From contig NC_134949.1 in assembly GCF_965638725.1 (NCBI RefSeq), positions 82,428,017-82,492,016 on the forward strand: a DNA stretch of 64,000 nt. Direction: 5' to 3'. The position numbers were made by a program, and so were the translations under genes. The notes under the pieces are model-generated. The model searched no databases and was not told the DNA's origin. It saw nothing but the letters and a program-made list of their open reading frames with translations. This DNA comes from Aptenodytes patagonicus. Taxonomy: Eukaryota > Chordata > Aves > Sphenisciformes > Spheniscidae. Shown here piece by piece: positions 34,356-45,275 of this stretch; position 1 is the stretch's first letter, and each line of letters begins with the position of its first letter.

Positions 34356-35490
34356 GTATGACAGCTCCTGATGAAAGCTATAGGAGGCAGTGCTCTCAAT
34401 AGTTTGCTGGCAGGAAGAAAATACTTGCTAGTACCTGACAGAACTGATCTAGTTTATTAAAAACCTCATGGACTGCAAGGGAGATGGACTTGAAATCCTT
34501 GGCAGAGTGGCAGGTGCAGGCACATAGGCCACAGAAGAAATATTCCATCTATCCAGTCTGCGGTGTTAACACTTTGAGGAAACAGAATTTATCATAACTG
34601 ACTACATGGAAAAAATCACTCACCAGTTAGGAGCTAACTTACCAACCCATCAAGCATACGAGACTCCAAAACAGATGTCTAAAGATGGCAATCATACCAC
34701 TGTGTTGGCAATCACACTGTATTCCAACAGGGGAGCTTAATGGCCATGACAAACAAGAGTTCTCTGTTTACCTCTGAAGTATGAATGATTACAATTGCTT
34801 GAAACGTCTGCCTATGGGAATTAAAGTACAAGAAGGAAATATGGGTTGGACTCCTACTGAAGTGGTAAGACACTTGTCGTGTGTGATGATCTTTTCAAGG
34901 CTGAACCTGAGGCAGAGAAAAAAACAGCCAGTGCTCAGACTCAAGCTTCAGCTAGGTGTAAGAAAGTCAAAACGCCAAATGATGCAGAGCTTCATCAAGA
35001 ACAGAAGACAGGAAAGTGGAATTTGAAAACTGATTAAATACTGAGGGAGAATGAGAGAGGAATGCAGAACAAGCAAGCAGTGAAACTCATTAGTAGGAAA
35101 GAGAAAACAAGAGGTGATAGTGACCTAGCTAGGGACTGAGGCTGCTGAAGAGAGCTCTTTGGAACTGGTTTGGAATCCTATATAAAAGGATTTCAGAACA
35201 TGAAATGGGCCCTTCAAAAACAAGATGATGAAAATGTTTTGAAGTGAGTGGAAAACAAAAATGCATAGAAACCTACCCCACCTCAACAAATGCTTTTATA
35301 AAAGTCAGCAGAAAAGAACACCTGTAACTTTGAGATTGACATTCATATCATCTGTATGGGCTAGAGTTAAGAAGCTGAAGCTCAACAAAACAGTGAGTGA
35401 GGATCATTTCATAGAGGAAATGCTAAAAAGCAAACAACCCGGTCTTCCTTGGGAAAAAAAAAAAAAAAGAAAAAAAAGAAAGACAAGAAA
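34356..35490 (+). pseudogene. Possible decayed retrocopy of an unidentified mRNA
   Basis: Several neighbouring frames read like protein rather than random translation, with breaks between them. Examples are RKYLLVPDRTDLVY (near 34410-34455), ITDYMEKITHQLGANLPTHQ (near 34595-34655), SGKTLVVCDDLFKAEPEAEK (near 34860-34920), FGTGLESYIKGFQNMKWALQ (near 35160-35220) and EDHFIEEMLKSKQPGLPWE (near 35400-35450). The stretch ends in an A-rich tract at 35455-35485 that could be a decayed poly(A) tail. Stops and frame changes separate the pieces, so no intact product is possible. I do not recognise the parent protein. The region is purine-rich on this strand, which favours spurious open frames with Lys and Glu, so the call is tentative. 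It lies about 1.4 kb upstream of the KLHL42 start. Confidence 0.35.
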
Positions 35491-35761
35491 CAGCCTAATA
35501 CCACTCTGAAGAGTTTTAATAGTTTAATGATCCCTTCTGAGTAGTCAAAACAGGGAGTTGTCTTAAAACTAAGCAATCTGCAGTAACTGGAGATGAGTCA
35601 CATTACTGGTAAAGGGAAAGATTTTCTATGGTCTGCAATACACGGGGTGAAAGAAATATCCTTATAAAGATAAAAAGTATAAAATATATTTCTAAAGTCT
35701 TTCTATTAAGCATATTAAGAATACACAGGATGGCAGACTTCCTCATCTGTTTCAGCAGTTT

Positions 35762-35778
35762 AAAAAAAAAAAAAAAAA
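35762..35778. repeat. Poly(A) tract
   Basis: An uninterrupted run of about 17 A. It may mark the tail of an old retroposed sequence or be simple low complexity. No flanking element was recognised. Confidence 0.7.
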
Positions 35779-36319
35779 GGACTGTCATTATGTTTCAAGA
35801 ACGTGACAAGGCAGACAGCAGAACAGTCACTTTATCCATGCCCAAGATGCTCAGTTGTTAATTTGCTCTTCCCTTGTTCATGTCAAACAAACTCAGGGCC
35901 CTGGTATGTAGATCACTCTCATGAGTAACGTAGATGCCCTATTCCAGGAACCTAGTTTAAATAGAAAAGATACGAGTAGCAGAACAGGTTAGATAGTATC
36001 TCTATACGCCAAACCAGGAGCTGAGACGCTGAGTGACTCGTGCAGGAGGAATCAGGGAGGTCATAGCAGAATTACGTATCGTGCTTGCCGTTCCTAAATC
36101 CCACAGCTGCACCAGACGCGCAAGATGATCCTTTTTGCTGCCTCTGTCGGCGGACGCCACAGTGTCAGGGTGCCGTGGCACCACGCTGACTGACCGCAGC
36201 GCTCCCGCATCCTCTCTGCCTGCGCACCAATACATGTACACGTACCGTATTTTTTTTCCTGCCCGTGTGGTTCGAGAATATTCCCCCCGCTCCAGGGATG
36301 CAGCAGTACATTTATGGCA

Positions 36320-37800
36320 AGAGGTTTAGCGCTGCCGGCCGGAGCTGCGGTCCCGGCCCAGTTCCGGCAGCGCCAGAGGGGGTGGCGGGGGACTCGCCGC
36401 ACGTTTGGGCTGTTACCGCGCCCTGGAGCCGAGCGCTTGGCCTTTCCGACCGCGTCCCTGACGCGCACATGAGCTCGAAAATCCCCCCCACGGCACAGGG
36501 GCCGGGCGGGCTGGGGGGGTGGGTGCCCCGCCGCGCCGTTTGGCGCTGACGGGGCAGCCGGGCAGCGCGGAGGGGCCCGGCCGTCGCCTGAGCGCTCAAC
36601 ATTGCCTTTTTAGGGCTTTTTTTTCCTTTCCTCTCCGAGGTTTTTTTTTCCCTTCCCCTTCTCCTCTCCTTGCAGGGACGGAGCGGCGGCGGGGGCCGGC
36701 GGGGCCGCGGCAGCGCCTCCCCTCATCCCTCCCTGCCTCCCTCCCGGCCCGCCTCCCCCGGCGGGGCCCGGACCGGCGCGGCGCGGCCCGGCGCCGCTCC
36801 GCTCCTCCCAGCGCGGCAGCGGCCGCCGGGGCGGAGGAGGAGCCTGCCCGCAGCCGGCAGCGGCCGGGCTGAAGTGCAGCCAGGGGAGGGGGTGAGCGAT
36901 GTCCCTGGCGGAGCGGCGGCGGCAGGAGGAAGAGGAGGAGGAAGGGGAAGAAGGGGATGGGGCCGGTGCGGGGGAGGAGGTGGTGCAGATCCGGCTGGGG
37001 GACAAGTGCTACCCGGTGTGCAAGAGGAAGCTGATCGAGCAGAGTGACTATTTCCGAGCCCTCTACCGCTCGGGCATGCGGGAGGCGGGGCAGGGCCAGG
37101 AGGAGCAGCTGCTGCGCGGGGGCCTGAGCGCTCTGGGGCTGGAGCTGGTGCTGGACTTCATCAACACCTCCTGCCTGGCCAGGCTGGAGCAGGAGGAGGG
37201 GGGCGATGAGGAGCCCCCTTTGCTGGAGGAGCTGGTGGAGGCCGCTTCCTACCTGCAGGTCACCCCCTTGCTCCGCCTGCTCCTGTCCCAGGTGAGGCTG
37301 GGCAACTGCTTCGAGCTGCACCGCCTGGCTCAGGTCTACGGTCTCCAGGACTTGCACGATGCCTGTCTAGACTTCATGGCCACCCATTACCATCAGGTGC
37401 TGCGGAGGCCCGATGCCCGGCCACATCTCCTCCTGCCCCATGCTCTCCAGCAGCACTTGAAGGAGAGGCGGATGCGGGGCACCGCCACCCTCGTGGCCAT
37501 CGGGGACTTCATGGGTGCCTCCTCCCTGGGCCTGCCTCCGGGCTGTCACCCTCAGGTGGAAGCCCCCTGGTCTATGCTGAGGTATGATGAGGAAGCACAG
37601 AGGTGGCTGCCCCTGGCCAACAACCTGCCCCCTGATCTGGTGAACGTCCGAGGCTACGGGTCGGCGATGCTGGACAACTACCTGTTCATCGTCGGGGGCT
37701 ACAGGATCACCAGCCAGGAGATTTCGGCTGCTCATTGTTACAACCCTTGCCTAAACGAATGGAGTCAGCTGGCTTCAATGAACCAGAAGAGGTAACCCCT
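36320..37800 (+). promoter_or_regulatory. KLHL42: CpG island with KLHL42 promoter, 5' UTR and exon 1
   Basis: G+C and CpG content rise sharply at about 36320 and fall back to genomic level just after exon 1. The stretch has many GCGC/CCGG sites, a GC box (GGGCGG) at 36504-36509 and no obvious TATA box, the usual look of a broadly expressed CpG-island promoter. The transcription start cannot be fixed from sequence. It should lie between about 36400 and 36880. A strong polypyrimidine run followed by TTGCAG ends at 36675 and could be the acceptor of a 5' UTR intron. Confidence 0.8.
36899..37791 (+). CDS. KLHL42: KLHL42 exon 1 (BTB, BACK-like region, first Kelch repeat)
   Basis: KLHL42 (also known as KLHDC5) is a substrate adaptor of CUL3 ubiquitin ligases, reported to act on katanin p60 during mitosis. 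The start is well placed: an in-frame TGA lies two codons upstream at 36893-36895. Residues 1-27 are a Glu/Gly-rich leader that I do not recall from the human protein. The BTB domain spans about residues 28-128 and contains CKRKLIEQSDYFRALYRSGM and LVLDFIN. A BACK-like stretch spans about 130-200 with NCFELHRLAQVYGL. The first Kelch repeat region (about 226-298) contains NNLPPDLVNVRGYGSA and YLFIVGGYRITSQEISAAH. The exon ends after two bases of an Arg codon at the donor GTAACC (37792). The long antisense frames here are GC-driven shadows. Confidence 0.96.
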
Positions 37801-38357
37801 GCTCCCTGAAATACACGTGTGTCCATGTATATTGTCAAAATAGACCCTGTTGAGTCACGTGGTGTTGGCTGGACTCAACGTTACGAGAAGTGATTCAGAC
37901 CTGTCTCTGTGCCGTGAATCACCCATGGCTCTTGCATCATGTGGTGGGAAGGACCGCAGCATTTGGCGATGGCTTGGCAGCATGCCACCGGATAGGCCTG
38001 GCAAACCTTGTCTTTACCGGCAACAGTCATCCCACCGCAGCACAACGCTGCTGCCTCTCTCCTGCTTAGGGGCCCCCTCTGCATGGCGCGGGGAGCTGCT
38101 GTGGCAAGGGGAGGGTGAGGAGGACGGGACTTTGTTGCCTAAATGCTGGTGGTTAAGGCCTCAGCTGTGGGAGAACATGAGCTAGGCGTCAGCAGAGGAG
38201 GACTGTGCTACAGCTCTCTGCCATGTGTGATCATTCACCTTGGTGTGAAACGGTGGTGGGCTCCCGCTTTTCATTTAAATTGCAGTATACAAGGAGCCAG
38301 TCTCTCCAAACAGCTGTCTTGCTGGTAGTAGAAATTCTCCCTAAAATAACAAAGACT

Positions 38358-38380
38358 AAAAAAAAAAAAAAAAAAAAAAA
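38358..38380. repeat. Poly(A) tract
   Basis: An uninterrupted run of 23 A inside KLHL42 intron 1. No retroposed body was recognised next to it. Confidence 0.85.
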
Positions 38381-40964
38381 TCTTCTCTTACTTTCTTTGT
38401 GGTGTATTTTAACTCCAGTACTGTACGTGACAAGAATTTTTCTGCTCTTAATGGAGGTGTACAGTCTATCAGAGCTAGAGGTGGCTGAAAAATTTCAGTT
38501 GGAGCAGTTTTTCATTGGTTTGTACTTTCATAAAAATCTGAATGTTTTGTAGGCCTGCATCTCAGGGAAATATTAACCAGAAAAACATCAGGAAGATTGT
38601 GAGAACTTTCTCACTTTGTGAGAATGTTTTGATCTGGGAAACGGTCATCATTTTGACAATTTTGCTTTTCCCTCTATCCTTTTGAATTGTTTGTTTGACA
38701 TTTATGTTTAAGTTAGCATTCAGAAACACTTGTATAATTTATGTTTGAAAGAATAATAGGGAGCTAGCCTTCAGGGAGACCCGAGAGGCCATATCCCTGG
38801 TCAAGGTTGTGGCTGCTCTACCTTAATCACACTGCAGGGTTATCAAAACAAAGCCTTTCACTTCACTGAAACAAAATGTTTCTGTTATCCAAAGTGAACT
38901 TCCTCATTGTTTCCATTTTAGAAAAAGTGTTTAAATTTTTATCTTCTCTGTAAGAAGCAAGGAGGCAGAAATTCACTGTAGAATGGAAATTCTCCTCTCC
39001 ATCCAGTAAATTCAAGGAGCACCCAGAGACCCAACCATTGGCATAAATGCTTTGTATCTGGGTAATAAAACTGCAGTCTCTGTTCCAGTCTCTGTTTAGC
39101 TGTTGCCAGCTAAAACACCTCAAAACAGGGGTTTGACCTAAAATTAGTTCTTTCCCATTTCACTCTTTTTTTCTTTTTTTCCACTTCTTGTGGCATTGTG
39201 AGAATTTCACTTAAATGATTGCCTCTATAATCAGTCATCAGAATTGATTGGAAACAATTTTTTTCATTATTTCTGGCTTCTTGAAACGGTGTGGCGAAAA
39301 ATTTCATCTGTAAAATGAGTGTTTAGCTTTTAAACACTGCAAACTCCTTTTCTTGCAGACATATTTCTTAGAGTCTGAGCCTATAAGCAGTCTTCACCAA
39401 GGTGCCTGTGGGAACTGAGAAGTTTTAGGAGGCCTTGCTTGGGCAGTCTTGCCTACGTGAGCATGATTGAGAGCACATTGGCCTCGGTAGGAAAGGATGA
39501 TGGGGTCAGCCCACACAGCGTCTCCTATGGAAATTAACTTAAACATAGAAGTCCCACATTGATCAAGTTACGAGGTTTTGGCATTGGTTTGTGTGATGTG
39601 TATAGCAAAAGAGATGTTATTATGTGCAATGATTCTGCAGCATGGCGAATGAGGGCTTTTTAAAAAATGCTTTCTCGAGGCCCTTTTTTCACCTTATGAC
39701 CTGACTGTTCAAACTCTAGATCAGCCTTTTTCCCTCCACACTTTCCCTTTATTCTAGGATATACAATCATCATATCTGAAATAAACACGTGGATATTTTC
39801 TCCTTATACTGCTATTTTCAACTGCACTGCCATACCAACTTAATCTTGAAGCCCATCACAGGTGACAGCAAGGTATCCCTTAGCACAGAATTTCACATTG
39901 GCCATTTATAGCAGAAAAGTAGTATGTGAATGGTTATTTTTGGAATAGTCTCTATTCTTACATTTCATGGTAGTTATTTCAGGTCAAAAATGTCTCTAGA
40001 TTGCAAGGTTGCAAGTGAGTATGTTGCTCTCTGAATCGTAAACAGGGGAAGTTTTTTTTCATGGAAGCTCTGCTGACCCCTTCATAAAAGATGCTTTTGA
40101 CTTTAACATCTTCATGGAGTCTCGACTCTGAAGTTATTAATTATTATTTTTTTTCTATCTGACATAACATTTCAGCTCTTTGATGACCAGTTTGACATTT
40201 AGTGGCCAGAACACGGGAAGGGATGGCCTGTGCCATAGGAGCCAAGAGCAGGGAGATTTTTAGGATCAGGGAGTTTGCATTCAACAGGAACGGCACTGAT
40301 GCCTGTCTGCCGCACAGATGTGCTGCAATTAGATCTGCACTTTGCTCGGCATTGTATTTTTAGTTTGTTATGCTGTAGTAAAAGAAGCAGAGCAGTTGCC
40401 CAACGTGCTGCTTAGGAATTACAGTCATGTGACTGTCTGCCAAATGAATTTATGTCAGCTGATATAATTACAACCCATGGATGAATTTTTTGCAAACCTT
40501 GAGGGAGGGTTCTAGTTCCCACTGAAGTTGGTTTGACTTCAGACAACATTTTAAGAGTATCTGGATCTGGCCTGTATGAATGGATGCATATGTTGGCCTC
40601 AAGAGAATTCTGAGGAGTTATGGAAATAATTGCGCTGATTTGCTGTTAATATAAGAAGCTCTCTGTCCTCAACAAACCTTGTAAATGCTATGATATTTTT
40701 ATCTTTAATTATTTCCATTACTATAATATAGAATCCCAGGATGCTGGGATTCTCTACACATGCGTAGATGAAATAGTCCCAACTTACTTCTAAGTAGAAG
40801 ACAAAAGCCATCAGATGTATACTGAATACTTAGCAGTATTCCGGTTTAGGTTATAGCTGTTAGCTTTCTTTCTAGATGTAGAGGTCTTATTACTGTAGTT
40901 TCACATTTCTTCACAATAGGTAACTCCTGTATATTATTCTTGTGATGCCCACATAAGCTTGAGA

Positions 40965-41062
40965 AAGTGTTATTCCCTATTTATACATACACAAGGGAGA
41001 TAAAATAATTTCCTCAGGCTCATATAGGAAGCCTGTGACTGAGTCTGGAATTTCTCATCATC
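40965..41062 (-). repeat. Decayed MIR-like SINE, reverse orientation
   Basis: The order gttattccctatttatacat, acacaagggagataaaataa, tttcctcaggctcatatagg, then aagcctgtgactgagtctgg and aatttctc follows the reverse-complemented core and tRNA-related part of MIR-type SINEs (ttattatccccattttacag...aggtcacacag..gtggcagagctgg). It is strongly diverged, so this is a recognition call. Confidence 0.6.
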
Positions 41063-41929
41063 TGCGGGCTAAATCCGGTGCTGGTCACAAATAGTCCATA
41101 AAAGATCACAGTTTCTAGATCTTTTAATTCTAGAGATATTGCTGTACTTGGAATAGTGTCTTCAGAGAACTACCTGGGCTTTTTTTGTGGAAGAAACTTA
41201 ATGTAAATGTTGCCCAAGGCCACTTGTGGTCTTTGGGGACAGGAAGGTAACAAGGCGCATTGGGGACTGTTCAAGTAATGCCCTTCAATACATTTCCATC
41301 CTTTTCTTTAAATTGATGCTGTCAGTTGAAATTTGCTATTTAAAAATAATATACTCATAGGATTTCTACTGCATGTGCCAGTTACAGCTGTATATTCCAC
41401 TTTTATTTTCCTTCAGAACACTCATGGCAGGTAAATCATCCAGGCTTGGAAGACCCTTATAAGCCCCTGGCTGGGATTACACACATGCACGTGGAACATA
41501 GTTTTTGTGAGCAATCTGTGCCTGAACTGCTGCCACTCTGAGCACTCTTGCAGGAATATAGGAGAGGAAGCTCCTGGGGAACGGTAGTGGTTTATGAGAC
41601 CTTCTCTTTCTACATTTTTTAATTTTTTTTTTTTCCCCCACTCAAAATTCCTCTGTGTTGGGGGAAAATATACTTTTCAAAAATTTTTAAGTTAGAAATA
41701 TTCACGTCACATTTATCACAAATGTATCACACGCTTCCAAAGCTAAAGGTTGGATGCAGTGTGCTCTGCAGACTCATATAAGGAATGTAAAAAAAAAAAA
41801 AAGTGGTTCATGCAAAAAGTGTAAAAAGCTTTGGAATTGCCTTCGTAACGGTGCTTTCATGATTCTTCGTATCTGTTGTAAATGCTTTAACTCTAGAATA
41901 AAGAAGTCATGTGATTTGTGAGAAATGTT

Positions 41930-42175
41930 ACGGTTAAAGTTGATCATTTGGCAGGAGGGAACCACAGGTTCGTTAGTCCAACCCTCCTGCTCTACAGCAG
42001 GACCGAGCTTACCTTGCAAATATGTGTCTAACTTGTTCTTGAAATCCTCCAGCAATGTAGATTTGCTCTCCTTCCTCCCAGGTAACTTTTTTCCCATGTT
42101 TACCTACCCCTCTGATCAGGAAGTCCTCTCTAATATCTATGCTAACTTTTTCTTGTTGTATACTAAATGAACGAT
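41930..42175 (-). mobile_element. Old CR1 LINE fragment
   Basis: The phrases ggcaggagggaaccacaggt, agtccaaccctcctgctcta, cttgttcttgaaatcctcca and gatcaggaagtcctctctaa follow the order of the CR1 3' region (ORF2 end), again on the minus strand. It is more diverged than the copy at 23265-23550 and has lost the terminal octamer repeat. The frame is disrupted, and it is inert in KLHL42 intron 1. Confidence 0.75.
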
Positions 42176-45081
42176 ACTTGTCAGTGAACGAGAAGAATGC
42201 TTGCTGTCCTCTTTATAGCCACTTTCATAGTGGTCTCCTACAGATACATCTATGGCTGTTAATGCAATCCAGAACAATGTAGGTTTTTTCTGCAAGTTGT
42301 TGAATGTTGTCTTGTATTCGGAAAGCTATGCGCTCTGACCCCCAGATCCTATGCATTTGTGCATTAATTTTTCTTCCTTCCTGCATATAGTGCTTTGCAC
42401 TTGTCTTTATTGAATGAAAAATGTTGTATTCTGAACTATGATAAAACCCCACAGCTTACTCTTGCTTGTGTTCCGGGGGTTCCTTTCAGAGGAAACGAGG
42501 GACATCAGAAGACAGATCATACCCGGTCTTGTCCCAACAAGAAGGGTATGCACTAGGCCTGGCATTTGGAAAGCACTTTTGATCCCCCAAGTTTAGATAA
42601 CTCACTGATGTGAGTGGAGTTGTATTGCAGTTGAATCTGATGGACTGTTCAGCTCTGTTGTTTCCAAGCTGTAGTCCATGGAACAGTTGTCAGTTGTGGA
42701 GAGCTGGCTGGTTGCTCAGTGTTTGCTTTCCTTGTTTCCAGCTGCTCCAACACATTAAAAGAGTATAAAAATACACTAAATATTTCCTAGTGTTCACTCT
42801 CCATAAAAACACCTGCTCTTATTGGCATGGAAAGGTGAATGGCAGAAGTTTTTCATAACATATTGAGCCATTGTCCAAACTTTCATATGAAGTGTGCTGA
42901 TGGGTACTTAGGGGCTACTTTTGAGTAAAATGAACCTTATAGTTAACGTGTTCCATAAATCTGAGGTACTTCCACTGCACGTCATCCATTTTAACAAGTG
43001 TTGGAAGTGGTTAAATGACTGACACAAATGTACGTGGCCTCCTTCTAGAAGAATTGAAGTTGAAAGTTTTGCCGTACATCTTTCACCGGATAGTTTTCCC
43101 TGTGCTGCAAGAAGCAGTTCAGTGATACGAAGGCCATCAAGCAAGAACTGTATAAATTACCTCCATTCAGATAAAATAGTAAAAGGCTACAATTAGAAGG
43201 TAACTAGAGAAGCACGTGTGACTTAGGAAACCTGAATTCTTTAATGTTCAGACACTACACACTTGTTTAGTTAATTCATGTCCTCTGTGGCAGAACTTTT
43301 AGCATGTTTATAAAGTGGCCAGAAGATCTTAGATTAGGGAAAAGCTATCTGTGTGCATGTGAACTCATTTTATAAGCAAAAAACCCTGCGCCATCTCCAT
43401 CATAGTCACAGAGTTACAGGCTTTCTAACATACTTTAGATTTTAAAGAATTGCTTGGAAAATGCATTTATATTTTGTGGTTTTGTCCCTCTGTTAATTTG
43501 TGGATTTTTTTTTCCCCACTGTAACTTTTAGAACAGGTACATTGCTTTGAAAATCATAATGTTTTGTAAGTAATTATCCTCATTTCATACCCACTATTGA
43601 TTGCCATGTTATTCTGGATTCCCTAAGATGGAAAACATAATTGCTGTAGAGAGGAGATGAACAGAGTGACCTAATCGTAAATGTCAGCAAAAAAAAAATG
43701 AATAAAAAGCAATTAATTCCTTCAAAGGAGCATTTTAGTTTCCAAAGCTATATCAGGATGACAAGAACAAAATGATTCCATCTGGAAACAAATTCTTTTT
43801 CCAAATATATTTAATAAAAATAAATTGCAGGGCAGTCTGCTGCTAGGCAGGGTTCATTTTGTCCAGACAAAATCCTGCAAAACTACTTAGCGGTAAGTTT
43901 TGAACCTTGGATTCATGCAGAGCGAAACTCGCTTTACTGCTCAGCAGGCCAATGCAAGTCTAAAGCACCACTTCAGTTTTACAGACATAACACAGTTCCC
44001 CATTTGGCTTTATGCTGAGCTGGTGCACTCCAATGACTTTCACACATTTAGTTAATTGGGATACTGCATGGAAAGATCTCGATTTGGCTCAGCAGTAGAG
44101 AAGGAACAGTCTTTCTAGGCAATGAGACTGTTTCTGAAGAGAGGAAGAGCTCATCTCTTATTAGACCAGCTTCTATAGCTGGAAGGCATAGCTGAGCATG
44201 CAAGCCCTCCGACTTCAAGCCCTCCAATTTCCTCCTACAGACTTGCGCCTTTAACATCCATAGACCATTTGTTTCTGCCTATATTATCTTAAAAGTGTAA
44301 GCTGTAAGGCTTCTTGCGCTTCAATAATTAGAAAGTTGCCCTTTGCCATGCGTGAAATATAACAGCACAATGGAACAGAATAAGAAATAAAAGAACAGGG
44401 CATTACCTGTGGAGTGCAATGCATTTTGTTCAACCATGAGTGGAACATTAATTTACAGATATATCTTGCTTCAGTGGGACGGACGATGTATTTAGTAGTT
44501 TAATGCTGAATAAGGTACACGGGTTTTTCTCTTCCTTCTTTTGCAGAACATGATTCAATGTGTACCGCTTTAAATTTCTATTTATTAGGGTTATTAAAGA
44601 GATTCTATATTACAGACTAAGATGAGTACACATTCTTAGGCATTCATCAAATCCTGTTTGAAATTTCTGCGATTTTAACTAAAATAATATCCTTGACTGT
44701 GTGTATATATAATACGTTTTTCTCTACTAAAGGTACTTTACTAAAAGCCTAGTAAAAATGAGACATCTACTGAACACATTAGTTAACTAAACATTTAGAG
44801 CTCAAACTGTGACAGATTGAGATCCAAAATAAAATATTCATCAGCCTCAGCATCAATATCATTAACATCCAGAATGTCACTGGTTACTGTCCTAAGTAAT
44901 TACAGTGTAATTACAGAATTTTGGCCTTGCACAGAGGGTTTAGATGCTGTAATATATGAAGTGATGGTGCAAGTTGTAAGTGATGATGAGTATGTTGTAG
45001 CCTGGATAGGAAGAACTTTCTCTGCTATATTTTTCTGTACATCTATTTAACCTATTTCAATGCTGCAATCTTTTCTTTCAG

Positions 45082-45275
45082 GTCCAATTTTAAGCTTTTG
45101 GCTGTAAGTGGAAAGCTCTATGCCATCGGTGGTCAATCCCTTTCCAACGTGGAGTGCTATAACCCAGAAAATGACTGGTGGAATTTCGTAGCATCCATGC
45201 CAAACCCTCTTGCAGAATTCTCAGCTTGCGAGTGCAAGGGCAAGATCTATGTTATCGGAGGATACACTACACGAG
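45082..45275 (+). CDS. KLHL42: KLHL42 exon 2 (Kelch repeats)
   Basis: This internal exon of 194 bases lies between TTTCTTTCAG and the donor GTAGAA. The first G completes the Arg codon begun in exon 1, 64 full codons (residues 299-362) follow, and a last G opens the Asp codon finished in exon 3. The translated segment contains two Kelch blades, with KLYAIGGQSLSNVECYNPEN and KIYVIGGYTTR showing the usual double Gly and the Tyr/Trp positions. It matches the KLHL42 family closely. Read-through into the intron would add a short tail and stop at 45374-45376, after a C-rich run at 45297-45313; there is no evidence that this happens. Confidence 0.96.

Larger units (their letters stand above)
37792..45081 (+). 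other. KLHL42: KLHL42 intron 1
   Basis: This 7.3 kb intron is bounded by GTAACC and TTTCTTTCAG. It holds a 23-base A run at 38358-38380, a decayed reverse MIR-like SINE at about 40965-41062, and an old CR1 fragment at about 41930-42175. The rest is AT-rich sequence with no recognisable feature. Confidence 0.9.

Noticed and set aside
36519-36872. Open frame of 117 codons upstream of KLHL42
   Set aside because: It is Arg/Pro/Ala-rich sequence typical of GC-rich 5' UTR and promoter DNA, with no recognisable domain.
36596-37357. Long antisense open frame (253 codons) opposite KLHL42 exon 1
   Set aside because: It exists because the GC-rich island lacks stop codons. Its translation is low-complexity (Gln, Leu, Arg, Pro) and mirrors the KLHL42 codons, with no domain or splice support.
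44817-45050. Open frame of 77 codons just before KLHL42 exon 2
   Set aside because: It ends before the polypyrimidine tract and acceptor, lies in intron 1, and resembles no Kelch sequence.
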